Assembly (NCBI GenBank): GCA_016765135.1
Contig: JAESQN010000016.1
Span: forward strand, 62,001-126,000
Direction of reading: 5' to 3'
Length of the DNA: 64,000 bases
Source of the DNA: Robiginitomaculum sp.
GTDB taxonomy: Bacteria; Pseudomonadota; Alphaproteobacteria; Caulobacterales; Maricaulaceae
Shown here piece by piece: positions 42,572-51,318 of this stretch. Numbering within the stretch: position 1 is the first letter of the stretch; every line of letters begins with the position of its first letter. The notes below the pieces were generated by a model. The model ran no database searches, was not told where the DNA came from, and saw only the letters and a list, made by a program, of their open reading frames with translations. Position numbers and translations under genes: made by a program.

Positions 42572-44932
42572 ATGTCTGTGAAAGAAATTTATAAATCGAT
42601 GAATTACGGCCCGGCTCCCGAGAGCGATGTCGAAGCCCGAGCTTGGCTGTCCGCCCACAAGAAAAAATTTGATCTGTTCATTGGCGGCAAATGGGTGAAG
42701 GCTGGCGGCAAAGCCTTTGCCAGCACCAACCCGGCGGACGGCAAAAATTTGGCGAGCATTTCTATGGCCTCCAAAACCGATGTGGCCAAGGCCGTAAAAG
42801 CTGCCGAAGCCGCAGGGCCGGGCTGGCGGGCTTTATCCGGTCATGCGCGGGCCAAATATCTGTATGCGCTGGCGCGACTCGTGCAAAAACATGCGCGAGT
42901 GCTGGCGGTGCTGGAAACACTGGATAACGGTAAACCGATCCGCGAAACCCGCGATATTGATATTCCGTTGGTGGCGCGGCATTTCTATCACCACGCCGGA
43001 TGGGCAAGTCTGCTGGATAGCGAACTTCCGGATTATGAACCCCACGGCGTGATCGGGCAAATCATTCCGTGGAATTTCCCGCTTTTGATGATGTCGTGGA
43101 AAATCGCTCCGGCTTTGGCGGCGGGTAATACGGTGGTTATGAAACCCGCTGAGCAAACCCCGCTCACGGCGCTTTATTTTGCCGAGCTGTGTATGCAGGC
43201 CGGACTGCCTGCGGGTGTTGTCAATATCATAACTGGGGACGGCTCCACCGGGGCCGCAATTGTCGCCCATAAAGGTATCAGTAAAATCGCATTTACGGGA
43301 TCAACCGGGGTTGGGAAGCTTATTAGAAAATCCACCGCCGGGACGGGCAAGGAGATTACGCTGGAGCTGGGCGGAAAATCACCATTTATCGTGTTTTCGG
43401 ACGCCGATTTGGACAGTGCGATCGAGGGCGTGGTCAATGCCATATGGTTTAACCAGGGCGAGGTCTGTTGCGCCGGGTCGCGCTTGTTGGTCAGTGAAGC
43501 TATTGCCGACAAATTTTACAAAAAATTGAAACGCCGCATGGACAAATTGCGGGTTGGCGATCCTTTGGATAAAACCGTGGATATGGGGGCATTGGTTAAC
43601 CAGACCCAATTGAATAACATTGAAACCATGCTCGCTAACGGCCTCAAGGAGGGCGGCGAAATATATCAAGCCAATATCCCATTGCCCGAAAAGGGCTGCT
43701 TTATGCGGCCAACATTGATCACCAATATGGACACGGCTTGCACCTTGATGCGCGAGGAAATTTTTGGCCCGGTCATGGTGTCCATGACGTTCCGTACGCC
43801 GGACGAAGCCGTGCAATTGGCCAATAATACGCGTTACGGGCTGGCGGCCAGTATCTGGTCTGAAAATATAAATACGGCGCTTGATATCGCGTCGCGGGTC
43901 AAGGCCGGCGTGGTTTGGGTTAACTCGACCAATCAACTGGACGCGGCGGTCGGTTTTGGCGGGATGCGCGAAAGCGGCTATGGCCGCGAGGGCGGGCGCG
44001 AAGGCATGTTGGCTTATCTGAAGCCAAAGGGTGGCGAAGACAAACCTCTTGTCGCGCTCAAACCTGCAAAACTAAAATCCGGTACGCCGCAAACCAGCAT
44101 AGACCGCACGGCAAAGAACTATGTGGGCGGCAAGCAAGCGAGGCCGGACGGTAACTCCGTCATGCCCGTGGTTTCGCCTTCCGGACAATTGGTCGGTGAG
44201 GTCGGGCGCGGCAACCGCAAGGATATCCGCAATGCCGTAGAGGCCGCAACGAAAGCCACCAAATGGTCATCGTCCACGGCCCATTTGCGCGCCCAAATAA
44301 TTTATTATATCGGTGAGAACTTGGACGCCCGCAAAGACGAATTTGCCGCCCGCCTTAAAGCCATGACTGGATGCACAATTGCTAAAGCAAGGCGCGAAGT
44401 TGAGCAATCCATAGAGCGTTTGTTTTTCTATGCGGGCTTTGCCGATAAATTTGACGGGGCTGTACACGCCCCACCCGTGCGCGACATTGCCATCGCCATG
44501 AACGAACCCCTCGGCATTGTCGGGATCGTCGCGCCCCAAGACGCGCCCTTGCTGGGCTTTGTGTCCTTGCTGGCACCGGTGATTGCTACGGGCAACCGCG
44601 CCGTTATCATTCCGTCGGATATATATCCGCTGGCGGCCACTGATTTTTATCAAGTCCTGGAAACTTCGGATGTGCCAGCAGGTGTGGTCAATATCATCAC
44701 CGGCGAACATGATGTACTAACCCCGACTTTGGCCGAACACGAAGAAGTGGCAGGCCTGTGGTATTTCGGCAAAGCTGGCGGTGTTGCAGGCGTGGAAGCC
44801 GCGTCCATATCTAATCTGAAGCAGGTGTGGTCGCACAAGGAGAAGCAGATAGGCTGGGCAAATACTTACGGACGACGTTTCATGGAAAAAGCCACACAGG
44901 TTAAAAATATCTGGGTGCCTTATGGAGCATAG
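42572..44932 (+). CDS. Two-domain aldehyde dehydrogenase of the deo operon
   Basis: 786 aa. Residues about 30-480 form a complete NAD(P)-dependent aldehyde dehydrogenase: PWNFPLLM, the Rossmann GSTGVGKLI, catalytic Glu in LELGGKSP and Cys in [11 protein letters not shown]. Residues about 510-786 form a second, truncated ALDH-like domain ([24 protein letters not shown]) without a catalytic Cys. Next to deoC, it probably oxidises the acetaldehyde that deoC releases. Such double-length ALDHs with deo genes occur in other proteobacteria; the second domain may be structural. It overlaps deoA by 11 nt. Confidence 0.9.
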   Translation: MSVKEIYKSMNYGPAPESDVEARAWLSAHKKKFDLFIGGKWVKAGGKAFASTNPADGKNLASISMASKTDVAKAVKAAEAAGPGWRALSGHARAKYLYALARLVQKHARVLAVLETLDNGKPIRETRDIDIPLVARHFYHHAGWASLLDSELPDYEPHGVIGQIIPWNFPLLMMSWKIAPALAAGNTVVMKPAEQTPLTALYFAELCMQAGLPAGVVNIITGDGSTGAAIVAHKGISKIAFTGSTGVGKLIRKSTAGTGKEITLELGGKSPFIVFSDADLDSAIEGVVNAIWFNQGEVCCAGSRLLVSEAIADKFYKKLKRRMDKLRVGDPLDKTVDMGALVNQTQLNNIETMLANGLKEGGEIYQANIPLPEKGCFMRPTLITNMDTACTLMREEIFGPVMVSMTFRTPDEAVQLANNTRYGLAASIWSENINTALDIASRVKAGVVWVNSTNQLDAAVGFGGMRESGYGREGGREGMLAYLKPKGGEDKPLVALKPAKLKSGTPQTSIDRTAKNYVGGKQARPDGNSVMPVVSPSGQLVGEVGRGNRKDIRNAVEAATKATKWSSSTAHLRAQIIYYIGENLDARKDEFAARLKAMTGCTIAKARREVEQSIERLFFYAGFADKFDGAVHAPPVRDIAIAMNEPLGIVGIVAPQDAPLLGFVSLLAPVIATGNRAVIIPSDIYPLAATDFYQVLETSDVPAGVVNIITGEHDVLTPTLAEHEEVAGLWYFGKAGGVAGVEAASISNLKQVWSHKEKQIGWANTYGRRFMEKATQVKNIWVPYGA

Positions 44933-46247
44933 CACCTTTCTACCACAAGAATTTTTGCGCCAAATCCGTGACGGTGAGAAACCGTCTGCGGCGGACATTC
45001 GCATCTTTGTTGATGGCATTGGCACAGGCGCGACCAGCAAGGCGCAAATTGGTGCCTTTGCAATGGCGGTTTATAAAACCGGGCTTGGCAAGGACGAGAT
45101 CGTTGCCCTGACCAAGGCCATGCGCGACAGCGGCGATGTCATGACTTGGGACTTGCCCGGCCCGGTTCTGGACAAACATTCAACCGGCGGGGTTGGTGAT
45201 AATGTGTCGCTCTTGCTCGGCCCCGTAGTGGCAGCATGCGGCGGATATGTACCGATGATTTCTGGCCAGGGCCTTGGCCACACGGGAGGAACGCTGGACA
45301 AATTTACCGCTATTCCCGGTTATGATGTCAATGCGGACAATGTTTTGTTCAGGCGCACTGTGAAAGAAATCGGCTGCGCGATTATCGGGCAAACGGGCGC
45401 ATTGGCCCCTGCCGATAAAGTGCTTTATGCGACCCGCTCCGCCACCGCGACCGTGGACAGTGTGCCGCTCATCACCGCGTCTATTCTGGCCAAAAAACTT
45501 GCCGAAGGGCTGGACGGTTTGGTGCTGGATATCAAATGTGGCAATGGCGCCATGATGACCGATTTGGGCCAGGCTGAAACTCTGGCCAATTCCCTGATTA
45601 GTGTAGCCAACGGCGCAGGTGTAAAAACTTCTGGACTGATTACCGACATGAACCAGCCATTGGCCAGCGCGGCGGGTAATGCCCTTGAAGTCCGCAATGT
45701 GATTGACCATTTTGCAGGCAAGCGCGATGCGCGGCTCCACGAGGTCACTTGTGCATTATCGGCAGAGATGTTGGTATCTGGTGGTTTGGCAAATGATATT
45801 GACGTGGCCCGTGCAAAGGTAGATGAAGTGTTCGCCAACGGTAAAGCGGCTGAGGTTTTTGCACACATGGTCTCGGCGCTCGGCGGGCCAAATGATTTAC
45901 TGCAAAACCCGGATAAATATTTCCCTGCCGCCCCGATCATCAAGGATATAAAAGCAACCAAACCCGGCATTGTTTCCACCATAGACAGCCGCGCAATTGG
46001 CATGGCAGTTATCGTCATGGGCGGGGGACGCAAGCGGCCTGACGACGAAATTGACACGCGGGTCGGGTTCGATTGCATTGCGCCCATCGGCACCAAAATT
46101 GAAAAAAATGATGTATTGGCCCGTATTCACGGGGCTACGCAAGACCAAGCGGGCGAGGCCGGCCAGATGTTCATGGGTGCCTATACGTTGTCAGATGCTG
46201 CGCCCGAAAACCCGCTAATTATCAAACGCATGGATGAAAATATATGA
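44922..46247 (+). CDS. deoA: Thymidine phosphorylase
   Basis: 441 aa. Phosphorolyses thymidine/deoxyuridine to base and deoxyribose-1-phosphate. The signature region HSTGGVGDNVSLLLGPV (about 86) binds phosphate; GQGLGHTGGTLDK, then D-G-L-V-L-D-I-K-C-G-N-G and the C-terminal alpha/beta domain follow. Its start lies within the 3' end of the ALDH gene and its stop overlaps deoB by ATGA. Confidence 0.95.
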   Translation: MEHSTFLPQEFLRQIRDGEKPSAADIRIFVDGIGTGATSKAQIGAFAMAVYKTGLGKDEIVALTKAMRDSGDVMTWDLPGPVLDKHSTGGVGDNVSLLLGPVVAACGGYVPMISGQGLGHTGGTLDKFTAIPGYDVNADNVLFRRTVKEIGCAIIGQTGALAPADKVLYATRSATATVDSVPLITASILAKKLAEGLDGLVLDIKCGNGAMMTDLGQAETLANSLISVANGAGVKTSGLITDMNQPLASAAGNALEVRNVIDHFAGKRDARLHEVTCALSAEMLVSGGLANDIDVARAKVDEVFANGKAAEVFAHMVSALGGPNDLLQNPDKYFPAAPIIKDIKATKPGIVSTIDSRAIGMAVIVMGGGRKRPDDEIDTRVGFDCIAPIGTKIEKNDVLARIHGATQDQAGEAGQMFMGAYTLSDAAPENPLIIKRMDENI

Positions 46248-47437
46248 AAAGAGCTTTTATATTAGTAATGGACAGTGTCGGTATTGGCGGTGCGCCGGAC
46301 GCGGCGGCGTTCGGTGATGTTGGCTCCAATACATTCGGGCATATAGCCCAGTGGTGCGTCGATGGTCGGGCCGATATTGAGGGTGTACGTAGCGGCCCGC
46401 TGCACATTCCGTTTTTGGAAATGCTTGGTCTTGGCCTAGCGGCCGAAATGGCGTGCGGGGAACTTCCGGCCGGGCTTAACCCAAGCCCGGATATTATCGG
46501 CCAATACGGCCCGGCTTCTGAATTGTCGTCCGGCAAGGACACCATATCGGGTCATTGGGAAATGGCGGGCCTGCCCGTAACATTTGACTGGGGTTATTTT
46601 ACGGACAAAACCAACAGCTTTCCGCAAAGTTTGTTGGATGATTTAATCAAGCAAGGCGACCTGCCGGGTGTGCTGGGCAATTGTCATGCATCCGGCACAA
46701 CTATCCTTGCGCAGTTGGGTGCGGAGCATATTAAAACCGGGAAACCCATAGTGTACACCAGCACGGATTCCGTCATTCAAATCGCCGCACATGAGAAGCA
46801 TTTTGGGCTGGAGCGATTGCTGGATTTGTGTGTGTTGGCGCGCAAACTGGTTGACCCGCTTAATATCGGGCGGGTAATAGCCAGACCTTTTGACGGCGAC
46901 AGCCCGGCCAATTTCGCCCGCACCCATAACCGTCATGATTATGCCGTGCCGCCCATAGCTCCGACCCTGCTTGACCGGGTTCAAGGCGCTGGCGGTGCTG
47001 TTAATGCCGTGGGTAAAGTCAGTGACATTTTCGCAGGGCGGGGGGTGAGCCACAAATACCCGGCTTCTGGCCATGAAGCTTTGATGGCGGCCACCAAGAA
47101 GGCGGCTGGGATCGCCAAAGATGGTGATCTGATCTTCACAAATTTCGTTGATTTCGACATGCACTTTGGCCACAGACGCAATGTGCCGGGCTATGCCAAT
47201 GCGCTGGAAGAATTTGACCCCATGTTGGCCGAATTTGCCTTTGGCTTGCTTCCGGGCGATCTGGTTATCATCACCGCCGACCACGGTAATGATCCGACCT
47301 GGCCCGGCTCCGACCACACCAGAGAGCAAGTCCCGTTTCTGGCGTTTGGCCCCAATATTGTTCCTGGCTCCAGCGGTAAGCACAGGAGTTTTACGGTCAT
47401 AGCCGACACAATTTCCGAGCATTTGGGGTTGGGTTAA
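46244..47437 (+). CDS. deoB: Phosphopentomutase
   Basis: 397 aa. Interconverts (deoxy)ribose-1-phosphate and -5-phosphate, supplying deoC. Alkaline phosphatase-superfamily metal residues are visible: VMDSVGIGGAPDAAAF at the start, VDFDMHFGHRRNVPGY (about 300) and TADHGNDPTWPGSDHTRE (about 340). Thr in GKDTISGHWEMAG is the phosphorylated residue. Last gene of the salvage operon. Confidence 0.95.
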   Translation: MKRAFILVMDSVGIGGAPDAAAFGDVGSNTFGHIAQWCVDGRADIEGVRSGPLHIPFLEMLGLGLAAEMACGELPAGLNPSPDIIGQYGPASELSSGKDTISGHWEMAGLPVTFDWGYFTDKTNSFPQSLLDDLIKQGDLPGVLGNCHASGTTILAQLGAEHIKTGKPIVYTSTDSVIQIAAHEKHFGLERLLDLCVLARKLVDPLNIGRVIARPFDGDSPANFARTHNRHDYAVPPIAPTLLDRVQGAGGAVNAVGKVSDIFAGRGVSHKYPASGHEALMAATKKAAGIAKDGDLIFTNFVDFDMHFGHRRNVPGYANALEEFDPMLAEFAFGLLPGDLVIITADHGNDPTWPGSDHTREQVPFLAFGPNIVPGSSGKHRSFTVIADTISEHLGLG

Positions 47438-47447
47438 GCTCTTACGC

Positions 47448-47478
47448 CCGCTCATACCCAACTTGATTGGGTATCCAG
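47448..47478. repeat. Dispersed repeat, copy 1 (31-bp core, inverse to copy at 62058)
   Basis: The 31-bp core from CCGCTCATACCC to GTATCCAG is the reverse complement of 62058-62088 with one mismatch. It contains an internal inverted repeat (ATACCCAA / TTGGGTAT). To its right, about 47490-47515 repeats a motif also seen left of the second copy (ATGTGCG, then CGCTCTTTAT). A further hairpin (ATTCCCGGCC / GGCCGGGAAT, about 47521-47557) follows. The 175-bp gap between deoB and the GST gene holds only these repeats, which may terminate transcription. Confidence 0.8.
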
Positions 47479-47612
47479 TCAAACGAAATGTGCGAGTTTT
47501 GCTCGCTCTTTATTCGCTGGATTCCCGGCCATCTTTACTGGGATGAGGGCCGGGAATGAGCGGGGTGTGGGGATGAGTATTAGGCCGTTATGAGGCTATT
47601 TGTTTTCAATCA

Positions 47613-48233
47613 CTACATCTTGGAAACTGTGTGCCAAGCATCGCGGTCGGTCAGGGTTTCCCAATAGTCCTGGATACGGTCGGTGATTTGGTCGTGGGCT
47701 TTGGCGAGGCGGGCCAGAAGCAAGCAGTATCCAATGGAAATATCTGCGGCAGAAAATCCTGATTTCAGCACATAGTCATGATCTCCAAGTTGGGTTTCCA
47801 ACATGCCAAGGACTTTGGCCAATTCTTTTTGAGCCCATTTATCAGTGGCGGCGCTTCGGTGTTCTTCAGGGAAGAAAAACCGTTGATACATCATGGTGGC
47901 GATCACAGGAGCCAAAGTGCTTTCGCCGTAATGTAACCATTGTAGATAGGGGCCGTACTCAGCATCATCGACCGTCGGGGCCAATTTACCGGGCGCATAT
48001 TTGTCCATAATATATTGCATGATGGCGACACTTTCAAACATCACCATATCGCCGTCTTTAATGGCCGGAACTTTGTTAAGGGGATGGATTTTGGTATAAT
48101 CCGCACCGCCAAAATTGCCCGGTAGATATTCGAGACTATCAATCTCATAGGGCAGACCAAGTTCTTCCAACAGCCACAATACCCGCATAGAGCGCGAGCG
48201 CGGTAGGTGATAGACGGTGATTGGGTTTGGCAT
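47613..48233 (-). CDS. Glutathione S-transferase family protein
   Basis: 206 aa from the ATG at 48233 (AAAGGAAAG upstream); the frame is open far upstream but that part runs over fetB's start region. The N-terminal thioredoxin-like domain (ITVYHLPRSRSMRVLWLLEEL; KVPAIKDGDMVMFESVAI with the glutathione-binding cis-Pro and E-S) is followed by a helical domain (about 90-200). Ser in PRSRS is the likely catalytic residue. Substrate unknown. Confidence 0.9.
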   Translation of the reverse strand: MPNPITVYHLPRSRSMRVLWLLEELGLPYEIDSLEYLPGNFGGADYTKIHPLNKVPAIKDGDMVMFESVAIMQYIMDKYAPGKLAPTVDDAEYGPYLQWLHYGESTLAPVIATMMYQRFFFPEEHRSAATDKWAQKELAKVLGMLETQLGDHDYVLKSGFSAADISIGYCLLLARLAKAHDQITDRIQDYWETLTDRDAWHTVSKM

Positions 48234-48293
48234 AATTTGCTTTCCTTTATTTTCATTTTGACCAGGGTCTGTCACTGATTTAGAGTTTAGCGC

Positions 48294-49022
48294 ATGTCTG
48301 GCACGATAACAACCATTCCGCTCCAATTCCTGGCCCTTTCCTTGTTGCCAGTGTGTGTGGTTTTGTGGATACAATTTCGCTGGGGGCTGGCGTGGAAAGA
48401 AGGTGTTTACGGCGTATCGCGCATGTTGGCGCAATTGCTGGTCATCGGGTATTTTCTTTTGTATATTTTCGGCGCCAATAATATATGGATATTGCTGGCG
48501 GTGTTGGGGGTTATGGTCTTGGCCGCCAGTTGGATTGCTTTGCGCACGGTCAAGCAAAAACGCCGGGCGTTATTTGGCGCAGTTCTGGTTGCGGTTTTGC
48601 TTGGTGGGGTATCGGTACTGATATTGATTACCCAAGGGGTTTTGCGTTTGTCGCCCTGGTACCGCGCAGATATTATGGTGCCTTTGGCAGGTATGGTTTT
48701 TGCCGGATCCATGAACGCTATCTCTTTGGCGGCGGAGCGTTATTATGAAGAACGTGGGCGCAATGTCCCAATTGAGCAGGCCCGCGCCAGTGCCTTTCGT
48801 ACCGCCATGATCCCGATCACCAATGCGCTCTTTGCTGTCGGCCTGGTATCTCTGCCCGGCATGATGACCGGGCAGATCCTTTCAGGCGTAGATCCGTTAA
48901 TCGCCGTGCGCTACCAAATCATGGTGATGACCATGCTATACGGAAGTGCTGGATTGTCCGCCGCCGTGTTTTTGGTGTTGGTATCGCGGGAGGGTTCTAA
49001 CTCAACCTATAAGCGACCATAG
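48294..49022 (+). CDS. FetB-type ABC permease (UPF0014)
   Basis: 242 aa with six to seven transmembrane segments. The family (E. coli FetB/YbbM) is the membrane part of a proposed iron exporter; features include the N-terminal W-I-Q-F-R-W-G-L with a following basic stretch, V-P-L-A-G-M-V-F-A-G-S-M-N-A-I-S-L-A and the R-Q/I-x-V-M-x-M-x-x-G C-terminal region. The partner ATPase FetA is not adjacent. Its 3' end overlaps the M56-TonB gene by 26 nt. Confidence 0.85.
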   Translation: MSGTITTIPLQFLALSLLPVCVVLWIQFRWGLAWKEGVYGVSRMLAQLLVIGYFLLYIFGANNIWILLAVLGVMVLAASWIALRTVKQKRRALFGAVLVAVLLGGVSVLILITQGVLRLSPWYRADIMVPLAGMVFAGSMNAISLAAERYYEERGRNVPIEQARASAFRTAMIPITNALFAVGLVSLPGMMTGQILSGVDPLIAVRYQIMVMTMLYGSAGLSAAVFLVLVSREGSNSTYKRP

Positions 49023-50235
49023 CTTGCACATCTTTTCGTCTTCGAGGCTTGCCGTTCTCAAAGATTGGCGCGTATTTCCATTTGGCAACAGAGTTTTTTG
49101 TGGTTTTGTCGAAACACGGATTGTCGGATTTTGTCACCCGGACATTTTCCACAACACCGCGTTTGTCCACGTCAAATTTGACATAGACACTGGCGGCATA
49201 TTTGCCGGGATTGGCTTCGCAATCTGCCGGAAATATAGGCGGGTAACGGACTATGGGTTGCGCGTCTTTGTCAGGCGATACACTTTCGCCTGCTGTCGCA
49301 ATCAGTCCGTATGACCCCAGCAAAACTGCTACGCCTGTTAAAATCCCCAACTGGATTTTCAGGCGTTTCGTCTTGAAAGGCCCCGTAGTTTGGTTCATAA
49401 TATTATTCACTCTCATTTTTGCACTCCTTAAATGTTCGAGATTGAGGGTTGCGGAGGGACATGGCAGTGTCCCTCCCTTGCCCGTTTGTGGGCTATATTT
49501 ACGCAAAACCTCAAGCAATAATCTGCCGTAGATTTCCCGTAAATTCTTGTCCGCATCTTGCAATACGGTATTGTCTGCGCGCATCTCCGCCGCGTCCAAC
49601 CAACGCCGCACCATGTTGTGGACGGGCGGGTAGGGCCACATCAGTGTCTTGAGAGTATATAGCACAAACATAATTTGCGGGTCGCGGTATTTGATATGGG
49701 CCGCTTCATGGGCGTAAATCATTTTTCTTTGATTTTCCGAGATTTGCTCGCGTAAATGCGACGGCATCAAAATGACGGGGCGTAATATACCTGTTGAGCA
49801 TGGCGGGTAAGCCTGTCCGGTTTCGATAATTTCATATCCTACATCAACCCGTCTCGCTCCGGTTTGTCGTGCGCGGTGTAAGAACACCATCTGTCGGGCC
49901 AACCTAAACAGAAATAGCGTGGCCCCCAATAAATATACCCAGCTTGCCAAAGCACCAAGTATGGAGATACCTGTTTGCACGCCAGCATTAGTTATAAGAT
50001 CGCCCATTCCGGTTTGCGCGACAAATGTTTCTGCCAAAATATTTCGCGGGGACAAAATTCCGGATTGGATTATAATGATTGTAACCGCAGGTGCGGCAAT
50101 CCCGGCAAACAGTGCGGCCAGCCAGTATTCAGGCCAGCCCTCCAGGTTTTTAGCCCGCGCCGCAAGAAAAGCCGACAACCCCCATATAGCAAATAGCCAC
50201 ACACTGCCCGCCGCTAAAAACAACAACCAATTCAT
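48997..50235 (-). CDS. M56 (BlaR1-type) metallopeptidase with C-terminal TonB domain
   Basis: 412 aa. Four transmembrane segments: about 3-25, 40-60, 90-115 and 300-315. Between the third and fourth is a zinc metallopeptidase domain with HEAAH (MIYAHEAAHIKYRDP, about 185), as in BlaR1/MecR1. After the last helix, in place of the penicillin-binding sensor of BlaR1, lies a TonB C-terminal-like domain (about 330-412: PIFPADCEANPGKYAASVYVKF, partly quoted). It overlaps the BlaI gene by ATGA, so it probably cleaves that repressor on an envelope signal; the signal is unknown. Confidence 0.87.
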   Translation of the reverse strand: MNWLLFLAAGSVWLFAIWGLSAFLAARAKNLEGWPEYWLAALFAGIAAPAVTIIIIQSGILSPRNILAETFVAQTGMGDLITNAGVQTGISILGALASWVYLLGATLFLFRLARQMVFLHRARQTGARRVDVGYEIIETGQAYPPCSTGILRPVILMPSHLREQISENQRKMIYAHEAAHIKYRDPQIMFVLYTLKTLMWPYPPVHNMVRRWLDAAEMRADNTVLQDADKNLREIYGRLLLEVLRKYSPQTGKGGTLPCPSATLNLEHLRSAKMRVNNIMNQTTGPFKTKRLKIQLGILTGVAVLLGSYGLIATAGESVSPDKDAQPIVRYPPIFPADCEANPGKYAASVYVKFDVDKRGVVENVRVTKSDNPCFDKTTKNSVAKWKYAPIFENGKPRRRKDVQAMVAYRLS

Positions 50236-50603
50236 CGCTTGTCCTGTGTGCCGAGCAAACCTTCCAGCTCGTCCAGCTCTTCGTCCGACAGTAGCGTGCT
50301 ACCTGTGAAGGTTGAAGCGGGCAGAGGGCCATCGACCTCCAGCACGCGGCCAAAAAACTCGCGGGCCATTTGGGCGAGTGTTGTGGTTTTGGAAACATTT
50401 GCGCTAACCCGTGCTGGGCCGTCTTCTTTTGATATAGTGACAAACCCCTTGTCGCCCATACGCTCCAAGGTCTTGCGGGTCGAGGAAAAAGACCACGCCA
50501 AATCGTCCGCGCACACCTCGTGCAATTTGCGGATAGGTAATGCGCCGTGTGACCACAAAGTTTTCAACAAAATCAGTTCAGGCGGGTTGGGTATATGTTT
50601 CAT
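50232..50603 (-). CDS. BlaI/MecI-family repressor
   Basis: 123 aa. Winged-helix N-terminus (about 1-75: ILLKTLWSHGALPIRKLHEV, then SSTRKTLERMGDKGFVTISKE) and a C-terminal dimerisation part (about 80-123). In the bla/mec systems the repressor is cut by the partner M56 protease, which is encoded immediately downstream with a 4-nt overlap. A near-palindrome sits between the -35 and -10 boxes just upstream, so it should repress its own operon. Confidence 0.9.
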   Translation of the reverse strand: MKHIPNPPELILLKTLWSHGALPIRKLHEVCADDLAWSFSSTRKTLERMGDKGFVTISKEDGPARVSANVSKTTTLAQMAREFFGRVLEVDGPLPASTFTGSTLLSDEELDELEGLLGTQDKR

Positions 50604-50637
50604 GCCTTTTTATGCGACATATGTCACACATTGTCAA
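50604..50637 (-). promoter_or_regulatory. Promoter with BlaI-type operator, apparently leaderless
   Basis: On the minus strand TTGACA (50632-50637) and CATAAA (50609-50614) are separated by exactly 17 bp. The near-palindrome TGCGACATATGTCACA (50613-50628, one mismatch) fills the spacer; it resembles bla-type operators built around TACA/TGTA half-sites. The -10 box ends only 6 bp before the ATG at 50603, so transcription should start at or next to the start codon, giving a leaderless mRNA. Confidence 0.72.
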
Positions 50638-50653
50638 TAAAAATAAAGAACAG

Positions 50654-51190
50654 CTACTCTTCTTTTATAACAGAGCGTTCTTTCAGGTTAATATTTATAC
50701 CTTGAACTTTGCAACACGGAGTCTTTTTGTTGCGTATGAGTGTGATTTTGAATATGTTAATATAGGTTTCAAAAACCCTCTCATATTCGGCGTAATAGGT
50801 TGTGGTAGACCCAGTCTTGCTTGACCACGCCTTGCTGATACTGGCGTCCAATAAAATTGTTTCTTCAGGAGCTCCTGTAACAACATATTTTGTCATCAGT
50901 TTTTCGAGGTCAGGACGAATATTCTCAACAGCAAGCAATTCGTTACTTCCGTTATTGACGATATATTCAATGTCATGCTCGGCGAGAGCATCTAGTAATT
51001 TCACCATTTCGAGCTTGGCCTCTTGCGGTAAAAAAACACCAGGTAATACAGAATATGCTTTCTTGAATGCTATCTCTTGTTGCTCTGTTAACTTCACCTC
51101 AGGTGGTTTTTCCTTTGGCCCGCATGATGACAAACCAACGAAAACGGCTAGGGTCAAGGACATACGTATTGTTGTTGCAATTGTTTCCAA
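50654..51190 (-). CDS. Unknown lipoprotein, 178 aa
   Basis: No family is recognised. AAGGA lies 7 nt before a TTG at 51190, preferred over the longer frame starting at 51316; an ATG at 51163 is also possible. The N-terminus MSLTLAVFVGLSSCGPKE gives a lipobox LSSC. The remainder is soluble, rich in Lys/Glu, with a helical part (LTEQQEIAFKKAYSVLPG) and strands near the C-terminus, which ends in a basic tail. It lies divergent from nothing and follows the dapE-linked genes by strand. Confidence 0.6.
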   Translation of the reverse strand: METIATTIRMSLTLAVFVGLSSCGPKEKPPEVKLTEQQEIAFKKAYSVLPGVFLPQEAKLEMVKLLDALAEHDIEYIVNNGSNELLAVENIRPDLEKLMTKYVVTGAPEETILLDASISKAWSSKTGSTTTYYAEYERVFETYINIFKITLIRNKKTPCCKVQGININLKERSVIKEE

Positions 51191-51318
51191 ATCAAAATCC
51201 TTACAAAACCGTCGTCGGCTACGAAACGGCGGTGCACATCTCGGATAAACGCAAATGGCCGCCAAAACAACATATCCAAAATTGCGGATTGGGCTTTCAT
51301 CTAGCCGATGCCCCACGC

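Noticed and set aside
48234-48557. Extension of the GST frame
   Set aside because: It runs antisense into fetB and is low-complexity (Gln/His/Pro-rich); GST homology begins at 48233.
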